From a bacterium (GTDB lineage Bacteria; Chloroflexota; Dormibacteria; UBA8260; Bog-877): a stretch of 20,876 nucleotides of DNA. How positions within the stretch are numbered: the stretch's first letter is position 1; every line of letters begins with the position of its first letter. Shown in pieces: positions 14,327 to 20,876 of the stretch. The stretch covers positions 1 to 20,876 of the forward strand of contig JAKABA010000052.1 of the NCBI GenBank assembly GCA_021802115.1, read 5' to 3'. The notes under the pieces were generated by a model, which had not been told where the DNA came from, did no database searches, and saw only the letters and a program-made list of their open reading frames with translations. The translations under genes and the position numbers were made by a program.

Positions 14327-14765
14327 CCAGGTGGCCCTCGTCGGTCTTGGGTCCCGTCTCCACGTTTGGGCTGGGGGCGGCTGTGAGGTGGTCGGCGGCG
14401 GCCGAGGCTGGCCTGCGGCGGCCACCTGAGCCCTCCGTACCGAGCGGGCTACCTGAAGACCAGTCGATGCCACTGGCCCTCAATCCCCAGCCGTTCTGGG
14501 CGAAGCGACGCTACCGCACGGGCCAGCGCTCACCCAGCAGACCGCTCCGTCCCGGTGGGACGGGCTTGTTGAAGGACCACCACCGAGCATCGCTGGACGC
14601 ACTGGGTCGGCGACCGACCACCAAGGTCCCGTCCCCCCGTCACCTGGGCGGGCTCCCATCATCTCCGATCCGGCATCTCAGCCACCGCGGGGCGGGCGGT
14701 TCGCCACACCTTTTGGTGGCGGCTCAGTTTGGGGGCAGGGTGGTTTCGGGTACTCTGAGATTGAA
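14327..14765. other. 439-base non-coding interval
   Basis: No convincing gene is visible on either strand. The short open frames here have shadow-like, Arg/Pro-rich translations without RBS. The interval holds a terminator-like hairpin (14546-14570) and the putative fmdB promoter at its right end. I looked for RNase P, SRP, tmRNA and tRNA signatures and saw none. Confidence 0.6.
14546..14570 (+). terminator. Candidate intrinsic terminator downstream of the lipoate ligase
   Basis: TCCGTCCC (14546-14553) pairs with GGGACGGG (14557-14564) around a GGT loop: seven Watson-Crick pairs plus one closing G-T. It is followed by CTTGTT, a weak T-rich tail. It lies 220 bases after the ligase stop. The stem is strong but the tail is poor, so efficiency is uncertain. 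Confidence 0.45.
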
Positions 14766-14766
14766 G
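14729..14766 (+). promoter_or_regulatory. Near-leaderless promoter of the fmdB-trx genes
   Basis: TACTCT at 14751-14756 is a good -10 hexamer, with a weak -35 TTGGGG at 14729-14734 and a 16-base spacer. Transcription would start within about three bases of the GTG at 14766. No ribosome binding site precedes this start, which fits a leaderless or nearly leaderless mRNA. Confidence 0.5.
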
Positions 14767-15134
14767 TGCCCACATACGCCTACCGGTGTGACTCGGGACA
14801 CGACTTCGAGGTCGTCCAGCCGATCACGGCTGCCCCCCTCACCTCATGCAGCGTGTGCGCCGCTCCAGTGCACCGGGTGGTGTTCCCCGTGGGGATCGTC
14901 TTCAAGGGGCAGGGCTTCTACAAGACCGACTCCCGGTCTTCTTCGAGCGGCTCGATCGGACCTGCGAGCTCGGCCTCCAACAACGGGGCCGCAGGCAAGC
15001 CGGCGGAGCCATCCGAAGCGGCCAAGCCGACGGCCCAGAGTGAGGCTGCAACGACCAAGAGCAGTAAGGAAACCCAGCCGAGCGTCCCCACCACAACCGG
15101 TGGCGCCGCCGCTGGTGGAGGCAAGAATGGCTGA
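14766..15134 (+). CDS. FmdB-family zinc-ribbon regulator-like protein
   Basis: This 122-residue protein has the FmdB N-terminus [16 protein letters not shown], the second knuckle C28-x2-C31 (SCSVC) and the conserved [17 protein letters not shown]. The first knuckle is normally C-x2-C-G-H; here it reads C8-D-S-G-H, so one zinc-binding cysteine is missing. After residue 55 comes a low-complexity tail rich in Ser, Ala, Lys, Pro and Gly, ending in [11 protein letters not shown]. The family is common and poorly defined, with a putative regulatory role. GTG at 14766 gives the canonical N-terminus. The end overlaps the thioredoxin start by 8 bases. Confidence 0.88.
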   Translation: MPTYAYRCDSGHDFEVVQPITAAPLTSCSVCAAPVHRVVFPVGIVFKGQGFYKTDSRSSSSGSIGPASSASNNGAAGKPAEPSEAAKPTAQSEAATTKSSKETQPSVPTTTGGAAAGGGKNG

Positions 15135-15450
15135 GCCAGTGCATGTGAGCGACGCGACCTTCGACAGCGAGGTGATCAAGGCGGACGGACCGGTCCTGGT
15201 CGACTTTTGGGCCGAGTGGTGTGGCCCGTGCAAGATGCTGGAACCGGTCGTGAAGGACCTCGCGTCCGAGTATGGGGCCCGGGTCAAGGTGGCCAAGCTG
15301 GATGTTGACGCCAACCCCAACATCGCCGGCAAGTTCGGGGTCATGAGCATCCCGACGTTGATCCTGTTCAAGCAGGGAGAGGCCGTACAGCGCTTGGTGG
15401 GATACCAGCCCAAGTCCGCGCTGAAGGCGAAGCTCGACCCGATGGTCTGA
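15127..15450 (+). CDS. trxA: Thioredoxin
   Basis: This 107-residue classical thioredoxin has active site WCGPC (C32, C35), buried D26 and cis-proline P76 in the SIPT motif ([15 protein letters not shown]). The length is standard and there is no signal peptide, so it acts in the cytoplasm as a disulfide reductant. ATG at 15127 is preceded by GGTGGAGG and overlaps the end of the fmdB-like gene, so the two are co-translated. It could also serve cysteine-rich sHdr or TusA proteins, but thioredoxin is a general housekeeping protein and proximity proves little. Confidence 0.97.
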   Translation: MAEPVHVSDATFDSEVIKADGPVLVDFWAEWCGPCKMLEPVVKDLASEYGARVKVAKLDVDANPNIAGKFGVMSIPTLILFKQGEAVQRLVGYQPKSALKAKLDPMV

Positions 15451-15473
15451 GACCGCTCCCGCACCCGACCGGT

Positions 15474-15489
15474 TACGATCAGGTGCCGA
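15474..15489 (+). promoter_or_regulatory. Near-leaderless -10 element of argS
   Basis: TACGAT at 15474-15479 lies 15 bases before the ATG at 15489, the same distance as in the fmdB promoter. No Shine-Dalgarno sequence is present. This favours ATG 15489 over the in-frame GTG at 15483, which would be too close to the -10 box. Confidence 0.45.
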
Positions 15490-17366
15490 TGCCAGACCTC
15501 CAGAGCGAATTCGCGCGCGCCATCCGGGAGGCGATCCTCGAACTGGGGATCGCAAGCCCGGTGGAGGTTCTAGTCGAGCCCTCCGCAGTCCCGGAGGCCG
15601 GGGACTACTCGTCCGCAGCGGCTTTCCGGCTCGCCCGCGAACTGCACCGGGCTCCCCGCCAGATCGCCGAGGAGCTGGCGGACCGGATCTCCCGGCGGCC
15701 GCCGGGGCACGTCAGGGAAGTCACGGTTACGGGTGGGGGCTATCTCAACCTCAGGATCGACTTCTCGACGTTTGCGCCCCAGGTGGTGGAGGACGCCCTC
15801 CGGGAGCCCAGGGTGCTCGACGCGGACCCGAGAGCCGGGGTCAAGGTGGTGGTCGAACACACCGCCACCAACCCCAACAAGGCCGCCCACCTCGGGCATC
15901 TGCGCAATGCCTGCATCGGCGACACCGTGGCCCGGGTGCTGCGGGCCCGCGGGCACCAGGTGGAGGTCCAGAACTACATCGATGACACCGGCGTCCAGGT
16001 GGCGGACGTGCTGGTGGGCATCCGCCACCTCGGGCTCAGTCCCCATCCTGGCGAGGCCTACGACCGCTTCTGCTCCCGCGCCTACGTCGAGGTGTGCCGC
16101 CGCTACGAGCAGGAACCCGACCTGGTCGAGCTGCGCCGCCAGACCCTGCACGCCATCGAGTCCCGGGAGGGAGAGGTGGCCGCCGCGGCCAAGGAGCTCA
16201 CCAGCCGGATCGTCGACTGCCATCTCAAGACCATGGCCCGCGCCGGGATCGGCTACGACCTCCTGACCTGGGAGTCCGACATCATCGAGCTTGGCTTTCT
16301 GCGGCATGCGGTCGATCTGCTGCTGGAGCGTGGGGTGATTCACAAGGCTGAGCAGGGGCGGCTGGCAGGATGCTGGGTCCTGCCGGTGGAGGAGGGCTGG
16401 GAGGATGCCGAATCCGACCAGGTGGACGCCAAGGTCCTGATCAAGAGCGACGGGATCGCCACCTACACCGCCAAGGACATCGCCTACCACCTCTGGAAGT
16501 TCGGAGTCCTGGGCCTGGACTTCAACTACCGCCCCTGGAGAGAGGGCGGACCGGCCACGTCCTGCGCGGATCCCACCCAGGCGTCCTTGGACCCGCAGCG
16601 GTTCGGTCGCGCGGGGGCGGTGGTGAATGTCATCGACCAGCGCCAGAGCGCCCCCCAGCGGGTGGTCAAGGAGGCGCTGCGGCGGCTGGGATTCGTCGAT
16701 CAAGCCGAGCAGCTGCACCATTTGGCCTACGAGGTGGTCGCCCTGTCCCCGGCCGCCGCCGCCGCTCTGGGGGTGGACATCAGCGACGGGAGGGCGATGT
16801 ATGCCCTGAGCGGCCGTCAGGGCATCGAGGTTGGCGCCGACTCGCTGCTCGACGAGGCCCAGCGTCAGGTGCAGGCCAAGGCCAAGGACGAGGCCACGGC
16901 CGCCGAGCTGGCGGCCAGCGCGGTGCGCTATTACCTGCTGCGCTTCGGTCTCAACTCCATCATCACCTTCGACTTCGGAGAGGCGCTGCGGACCACCGGT
17001 GACAGCGGGGTCTACCTGCAGTACGCTCACGCCCGGGCCTGCGGGGTCCTCCAGCGGGTCGAGCCGGCACCGGTCCCCGAGGTGGCTCCCGAACTCACTC
17101 GGGAGGAGCGCGAGCTGGTCAAGCTGGTGGCGAGCTTCCCGCGCGCGGTCGCGGACGCGGCGGACTCCCTGAGCCCCTCCACCCTGGCGGGCTACACCTA
17201 CCGGCTGGCCACCGCCTTCAGTGATCTGTACGAGCACACCGAGCGCCTGTATCGGGTCGAGGATCCGGCGGTCAGGGGGTTCCGCCGCGCCCTGGTCGAT
17301 GCCACCAGGGCCACCCTGGCCGATGCCCTCACCCTGCTCGGCTTGAAGCCGCTGGCGCGGATTTGA
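15489..17366 (+). CDS. argS: Arginyl-tRNA synthetase
   Basis: This 625-residue class I synthetase charges tRNA-Arg with arginine. An N-terminal additional domain (about 1-110, with AGDYSSAAAFRLAR) is followed by the signature HTATNPNKAAHLGHLRNACIGD, HLGH at 134-137 being the HIGH motif. YIDDTGVQ, then KSDGIATYTAKDIAYHLWKF, then a LSGRQG stretch near 440 take the place of KMSKS, as in several ArgRS. The C-terminal DALR anticodon-binding domain includes VYLQYAHAR and FSDLYEHTERLY. The overall length is a little above the common 550-600. An in-frame GTG at 15483 would add two residues; the -10 box favours the ATG. Confidence 0.93.
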   Translation: MPDLQSEFARAIREAILELGIASPVEVLVEPSAVPEAGDYSSAAAFRLARELHRAPRQIAEELADRISRRPPGHVREVTVTGGGYLNLRIDFSTFAPQVVEDALREPRVLDADPRAGVKVVVEHTATNPNKAAHLGHLRNACIGDTVARVLRARGHQVEVQNYIDDTGVQVADVLVGIRHLGLSPHPGEAYDRFCSRAYVEVCRRYEQEPDLVELRRQTLHAIESREGEVAAAAKELTSRIVDCHLKTMARAGIGYDLLTWESDIIELGFLRHAVDLLLERGVIHKAEQGRLAGCWVLPVEEGWEDAESDQVDAKVLIKSDGIATYTAKDIAYHLWKFGVLGLDFNYRPWREGGPATSCADPTQASLDPQRFGRAGAVVNVIDQRQSAPQRVVKEALRRLGFVDQAEQLHHLAYEVVALSPAAAAALGVDISDGRAMYALSGRQGIEVGADSLLDEAQRQVQAKAKDEATAAELAASAVRYYLLRFGLNSIITFDFGEALRTTGDSGVYLQYAHARACGVLQRVEPAPVPEVAPELTREERELVKLVASFPRAVADAADSLSPSTLAGYTYRLATAFSDLYEHTERLYRVEDPAVRGFRRALVDATRATLADALTLLGLKPLARI

Positions 17367-17381
17367 GACGTCCGCCGTTGG

Positions 17382-17396
17382 CATACTGATCCGTCG
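17382..17396 (+). promoter_or_regulatory. Near-leaderless -10 element of the Lon-domain gene
   Basis: CATACT at 17382-17387, part of CATACTGA, lies 14 bases before the GTG at 17396, with no Shine-Dalgarno sequence between. It is the third case in a row in this region of a -10 box at about this distance from a start codon, and has the same octamer as the putative sHdr promoter. Confidence 0.4.
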
Positions 17397-18040
17397 TGCA
17401 GGTAGTCCCCATCTTTCCGCTCGGCACGGTCCTCTTCCCCGGGGCGCGGATCCCACTCCACGTCTTCGAGCCTCGTTACCGCGCGCTGGTGAGGGACTGC
17501 CTGGTCGGTGACTCCCACTTCGGCGTGGTCGCCATCCGGCGTGGCTCGGACACCGACCCCAGCCCCGACTGGTACCGGGTGGGCACCCTGGCGCGGATCG
17601 AACGCGTGGTCCGGCTGCCCGGAGGACGGCTCAACCTGGTCGTCGCGGGCGCGACCAGGTTCCAGGCGATCCACGAGCTGGAGGGACGTCCGTACCTTCG
17701 CGCCGAGGTCGAGCTGGTGGAGTCGGCGCGGGCCGTGGCGCCATCTCCCGGGGTCGCCTTGCAGCTGCGCGAGAGCTATGAGGGCTACCGCAGCAGCCTG
17801 CTGGCGATGGGGGTCGCGATTCCCCCGTTCTGGGAGCTGCCCGCCGAGCCCGCCGAGCTGTCGTGGGCGGTGGCGGGCCACCTGGTGGTGGAACTCCGGG
17901 ACAAGCAACGCCTTCTGGAGGAGTCCGACCCCATGTCCAGGATCGGCCTGGAGCTATCCCTGCTCCGCCGGGAGGCGCTGCTTCTCGACCGTCAGCTGGC
18001 CAGCCGGCTGGTGGGATCGCCCGCCTACAGCCTCAACTGA
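17396..18040 (+). CDS. Lon N-terminal (substrate-binding) domain protein
   Basis: This 214-residue stand-alone LON_substr_bdg domain opens with VVPIFPLGTVLFPGARIPLHVFEPRYRALV, the well-conserved start of the domain. GTLARIERVVRLPGGRLNLVVAGATRF and the C-terminal helical bundle with LVVELRDKQRLLE follow. There is no ATPase or protease part, so it is not a Lon protease. Such short proteins are widespread and probably bind protein or peptide substrates; their role is unknown. GTG 17396 gives the family N-terminus. It converges with the anti-sigma gene, with only 18 bases between. Confidence 0.92.
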   Translation: MQVVPIFPLGTVLFPGARIPLHVFEPRYRALVRDCLVGDSHFGVVAIRRGSDTDPSPDWYRVGTLARIERVVRLPGGRLNLVVAGATRFQAIHELEGRPYLRAEVELVESARAVAPSPGVALQLRESYEGYRSSLLAMGVAIPPFWELPAEPAELSWAVAGHLVVELRDKQRLLEESDPMSRIGLELSLLRREALLLDRQLASRLVGSPAYSLN

Positions 18041-18062
18041 TCTAAGAGCGCGCCTAGGTCAG
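18037..18062. terminator. Inverted repeat between convergent genes
   Basis: CTGATCTA (18037-18044) and TAGGTCAG (18055-18062) pair over eight positions with one mismatch (G-T in RNA), around a 10-base loop. The stem contains both stop codons of the convergent genes. No T-run follows on either strand, so a bidirectional terminator role is tentative. Confidence 0.3.
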
Positions 18063-20350
18063 TTCTGCAGCTCCAGGACCACCCTCTCGCCGGCGGAGCT
18101 GGTCTCGCTCCCCGGTAGGAGATACGCACTGTCGATCTTGGTCGCCCGGCTGAGCTGGAGCAGGTACGCCGCCCCGCTGAACCCGGGGACCTGGGTGGGC
18201 GTCACCTTGGTGACGAGCCCGCCTGGGGCGGGTTGGGCGACGGCGGCTCCCGGTGCCACTCCTGACATCTCGAGGTAGAGGTCGGTCGCGCCGCTGAACC
18301 CAGTTGTGACCTTGGGCGCCCCGGTCCCCTGAATGAGCTGAAACACGACCCAGAGCTGGGTGTTGTTCTGGTGCAGGCCGTAGCGCACGTTCTGGACCTG
18401 ATACCCGCTGCCGGTACCGCCGAAGCTCTGCGTGTCGGTGAGTGTCACTGCCGGTTGGGTCGAGGCCGTCGGCTGCTGGGTGGGGGTCGGCTTGGACTGC
18501 GTCGGGAGGATGGCATGGTGGTGAGCGGTCGGCTTGGGAGCAGGGGTGGAGCTGTGATGGAGCAGGCTCCACCCGATCAGGAAGACCGCCAGCGCGGCGA
18601 TCGCGATGGTAGCTGTCTTGGTCCAGCTGCGGGGTGGGGCCCCCCCCTGGCTCTCCTCCGTCGGCACCCGCCGCCGCCGGGGCGGGATCGCTGCCTGCCG
18701 GCCGCTCTGCAGCCGGCCCGGCGCCGAAGGCTCTGACGGTGGGACCACGGAATCCTTGGGGCGCGTCGCCGCGCCTGATCCGAGCACAGCGCTCGCCTCC
18801 ACCCGGTCCATCTTCCAGGGGCGCTCCGTGGGCTTGGGCTCGGTGTCGCCGGCATCGAGCGCCGCTGCGGGGAGCTGATCCAGCCCCAGATTGAGTGAGC
18901 TGCTGGGCTCCCAGCCGAGGTTGCCCGAGCGACTGGTGATCGATGGAGGTGGGGGGATCGAAGGTTCTGCCGGGGCCGGACCCGGAGGTCGGGGATCCGC
19001 TGCCAACCGGTCGAGCTGGCTCAGCTCCCCCAGCAGCGCCGACTCCTCCAGCGCGACCTGCATCACCTCGTCGCTCTGATGGGACGATGGAGGCGGTGGT
19101 GGAGGGGCCGCATCCATGGGGGTGTTTCCGGTCGCTACGAGATCCGGGGGCCAGGCGCTCGGTCGCGGGGTGTGTGGAGAGTCATCCCCAGCGTCGAACC
19201 GCAACGGCACGAAGAGGGGTGGCGGGCCATCTCCTACCTCGATGGGCTGCTCCGGACCGCTGTCGGCTGGCCACACGCTGGTCGCGGGCTCGTTTCCGGC
19301 GAGTACTTCGGGTGGATCCGTGGGGGACGGCAGCGGGCCCAGGGTGTCCGGTGTGCCCTCAAGCTGTGCGCTGCGGTCTGGGGCAGCGTTCCAGCCGTCG
19401 CGGTCCGATGACCACGGCTCCGGCTCACCATCCAGGAGGTCGGCCTCGCCGGTCGTACCTGGGGCTACCGGAGCGTCCGCAGGTGCGCCGCCGGATGGTG
19501 GCTGCGGATCATCGGGCGGTCGCGTGCCGTCGACGACTCCCAGCTCGGCTGAGGGCCGGTCCTCGTCTCCGCCCTGGACTTCTGGATCCGGGTCGGCGGC
19601 CTGTGCCGCGGTGGGCTCTGAAGTACCGTCTCCAGCCGGGGCTGCCATGGCATCGCCGTCAGCGGGAGGCTTGTCGAGTTCGGTCTCCGCGATCGCGGCT
19701 GCCATCGGAAGCGAGGCGTCGTCATCGCCTGCCTCCGGGTTGGTCGCCGCCTCACCCAGCGATCCCCCGGCCGCGGCTGCGGACTCCGCCTCGTCGTTCT
19801 CGGCACCGGGGGAGTGGTACTGGTCGGCGGGGGGCGCAGGAGCATAGGAGAAGGCTCCCGGCGGCAGCAGGATGGGTTCGGGCGCTGGCTCGGCAACGTC
19901 GTCGGCGATCGGAACCTGGGGCTCCCCCGGTTCCTCGGCCATCTGTTCCGCGGCGGGCGGCTCGACTGGGATCTCGGTGGCGTGTTCGCTGGGCGCCGCG
20001 TCCAGGAGTTCTCCGGCCGCCACCGCCTCGGTGCCGATGCCCATGAGGTTGAAGGGATCGACCGCGCTCTCCTTCCCCTCGTCGCTCGGGTCCGGCGGTT
20101 GCTTGGTCTCGGGCTCGACCGACTCCGACGGCGTCACCACCACCCGGGCCCGCTCCAGGAGCGCGGTCGCGGTCGTGCCGGAGACCTCCACTCGGGCCAG
20201 CTGGGAGATGCGGTCGGTCTCGTCCCGGAGGTAGCGCATACCGGTTCGGCAGCGTTCGCAGGTGACCAGATGGGCCTCCAGCTCTGACTGCCGCTCCCGG
20301 GATAGCTCGCCATCCAGGGCGCAGCTCAGGGTCAGGAGGCTGCACTTCAT
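18059..20350 (-). CDS. Large single-pass membrane anti-sigma factor with AMIN-like C-terminal domain
   Basis: This is a 763-residue protein. Residues 1-50 carry an anti-sigma zinc finger of the ZAS type, H27-x3-C31-x2-C34, with further cysteines C3 and C10. Then comes an unusually long, probably disordered acidic Pro/Ala/Glu/Asp-rich region (about 70-575), one transmembrane segment near 578-597 (TIAIAALAVFLIGWSLL), a Pro/Thr/His linker and a C-terminal domain of about 130 residues. In that domain YQVQNVRYGLHQNNTQLWVVFQ and the later strands resemble AMIN-like extracytoplasmic domains. It would hold the sigma factor at the membrane until an outside signal is sensed. ATG at 20350 lies two bases after the sigma stop; an open frame upstream of it is a shadow of the sigma gene. 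Confidence 0.82.
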   Translation of the reverse strand: MKCSLLTLSCALDGELSRERQSELEAHLVTCERCRTGMRYLRDETDRISQLARVEVSGTTATALLERARVVVTPSESVEPETKQPPDPSDEGKESAVDPFNLMGIGTEAVAAGELLDAAPSEHATEIPVEPPAAEQMAEEPGEPQVPIADDVAEPAPEPILLPPGAFSYAPAPPADQYHSPGAENDEAESAAAAGGSLGEAATNPEAGDDDASLPMAAAIAETELDKPPADGDAMAAPAGDGTSEPTAAQAADPDPEVQGGDEDRPSAELGVVDGTRPPDDPQPPSGGAPADAPVAPGTTGEADLLDGEPEPWSSDRDGWNAAPDRSAQLEGTPDTLGPLPSPTDPPEVLAGNEPATSVWPADSGPEQPIEVGDGPPPLFVPLRFDAGDDSPHTPRPSAWPPDLVATGNTPMDAAPPPPPPSSHQSDEVMQVALEESALLGELSQLDRLAADPRPPGPAPAEPSIPPPPSITSRSGNLGWEPSSSLNLGLDQLPAAALDAGDTEPKPTERPWKMDRVEASAVLGSGAATRPKDSVVPPSEPSAPGRLQSGRQAAIPPRRRRVPTEESQGGAPPRSWTKTATIAIAALAVFLIGWSLLHHSSTPAPKPTAHHHAILPTQSKPTPTQQPTASTQPAVTLTDTQSFGGTGSGYQVQNVRYGLHQNNTQLWVVFQLIQGTGAPKVTTGFSGATDLYLEMSGVAPGAAVAQPAPGGLVTKVTPTQVPGFSGAAYLLQLSRATKIDSAYLLPGSETSSAGERVVLELQN

Positions 20351-20352
20351 GG

Positions 20353-20874
20353 TCAGATCGAAATGTCCCTGTAGATGCTGCCGAACTCCCGACGGGCGGT
20401 GGCGACCAGCCGCGAGGCCGCCTCCGGGGAGCACTCCATGGCGACGCCGATCTCCCGATAGCTGAGCTTGGCCAGGTCGCGCAGCAAGAGTGCGGACCGC
20501 CTGCCGAACTCGCACGCGAGCAGCGCCCGCTTGGCGGTGTTGATGCGGGAGGCGTCGGCCCCGGACGACCCCAGGCTGATCAGCGGCGGCCGCTTGCCAA
20601 AGAGCCGGCCGACCCCCTTTCGCTGGGGGGGGTAGTGCTGGTGCTGCCGCGCCGCTCTGGTCACGGCCCGGTACAGGATCGCCCGCCCATCCCGCTGCAG
20701 GCTGGCGGGCGGGAAGTGCCGAGCATAGTAAAGACCCGCCGTCACGTACTCCACCGCCTCCTCAGGGGTCCCGGTGAGATGGAGTGCGTAGGTGACCAGC
20801 GAATCGAGATGCTGGCGGGCGAGCTCCTCCAGCGTGCTCGCGGCAGTTTGAGGTCGTTCTAAGACGCTGTTCAT
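20353..20874 (-). CDS. ECF-type RNA polymerase sigma factor
   Basis: This 173-residue protein has a sigma region 2-like N-terminus (LARQHLDSLVTYALHLTGTP then EEAVEYVTAGLYYARHF) that is divergent from the usual DAEDLVQETF pattern, and a clear region 4 helix-turn-helix (LLLRDLAKLSYREIGVAMECSPEAASRLVATARREF). The two are joined by a basic, Pro-rich linker. It would direct RNA polymerase to a specific promoter set under control of the adjacent anti-sigma factor. ATG at 20874 lies two bases from the window end, so an upstream start cannot be ruled out. Its promoter is outside the window. Confidence 0.85.
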   Translation of the reverse strand: MNSVLERPQTAASTLEELARQHLDSLVTYALHLTGTPEEAVEYVTAGLYYARHFPPASLQRDGRAILYRAVTRAARQHQHYPPQRKGVGRLFGKRPPLISLGSSGADASRINTAKRALLACEFGRRSALLLRDLAKLSYREIGVAMECSPEAASRLVATARREFGSIYRDISI

Positions 20875-20876
20875 GA

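Noticed and set aside
14327..14765. Possible rnpB, SRP RNA, tmRNA or tRNA gene in the gap
   Set aside because: None of the conserved sequence signatures of these RNAs could be found on either strand.
14230..15126. In-frame extension upstream of thioredoxin
   Set aside because: It crosses the ligase end, the non-coding gap and the fmdB-like gene. Thioredoxin begins at 15127 with an RBS and the family N-terminus.
15570..17456. 628-codon open frame on the minus strand
   Set aside because: It is fully antisense to argS and has no recognisable domain or RBS.
1..20876. CRISPR arrays, insertion sequences or integrase-linked elements
   Set aside because: No regularly spaced repeats, transposase or integrase frames, or terminal inverted repeats were seen.

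Overview
The window is high-GC, gene-dense DNA with many GTG/TTG starts and ATGA-type overlaps. It comes from a bacterium with a menaquinone-type electron chain. No rRNA or marker gene fixes the taxon. The codon use, the near-leaderless housekeeping promoters and the ECF sigma/long anti-sigma pair suggest a Terrabacteria lineage such as Dormibacterota, Chloroflexota or Actinomycetota. That placement is inference only.

Layout. (1) 1-1091: the end of a NarL-family sensor kinase and its LuxR-type response regulator. (2) 1092-1218: an intergenic region with an inverted repeat and a second G-rich half-site just upstream of a plausible promoter. (3) 1219-11939: one tightly packed operon of 14 genes. 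In order it encodes sHdrB1, sHdrA, sHdrH, an HdrC-HdrB fusion (sHdrB3-like), EtfB, EtfA, a NarI-HdrC-HdrB membrane fusion (EMO-like ETF:menaquinone oxidoreductase), an unknown protein, a small zinc-finger protein, two tandem lipoate-binding proteins (LbpA, GcvH-like), a small zinc-ribbon protein, TusA and sHdrC1. (4) 11884-13239, minus strand: a protein with a J domain inside beta-propeller-like sequence. It converges on the operon end and diverges from (5) 13238-14326, a lipoate-protein ligase of the LplA-like superfamily. (6) 14327-14765: non-coding, with a terminator-like hairpin. (7) 14766-18040: FmdB-type zinc ribbon, thioredoxin, arginyl-tRNA synthetase and a Lon N-terminal-domain protein. 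(8) 18059-20874, minus strand: an ECF-type sigma factor followed by a very long membrane anti-sigma factor.

How it works together (inference from the families). The central operon looks like an sHdr-LbpA sulfur-oxidation system of the EtfAB-containing kind (called type II in recent literature, from memory). TusA would deliver sulfane sulfur. The sHdr complex and lipoylated LbpA would oxidise it in the cytoplasm. Electrons would pass through EtfAB to the membrane EMO and then to the menaquinone pool. The nearby ligase would lipoylate the LbpAs. The upstream two-component pair may control the operon. The combination of two LbpAs, an HdrC-HdrB fusion replacing separate C2 and B2, sHdrC1 moved to the distal end, and three small unassigned proteins makes this the most interesting part of the window.
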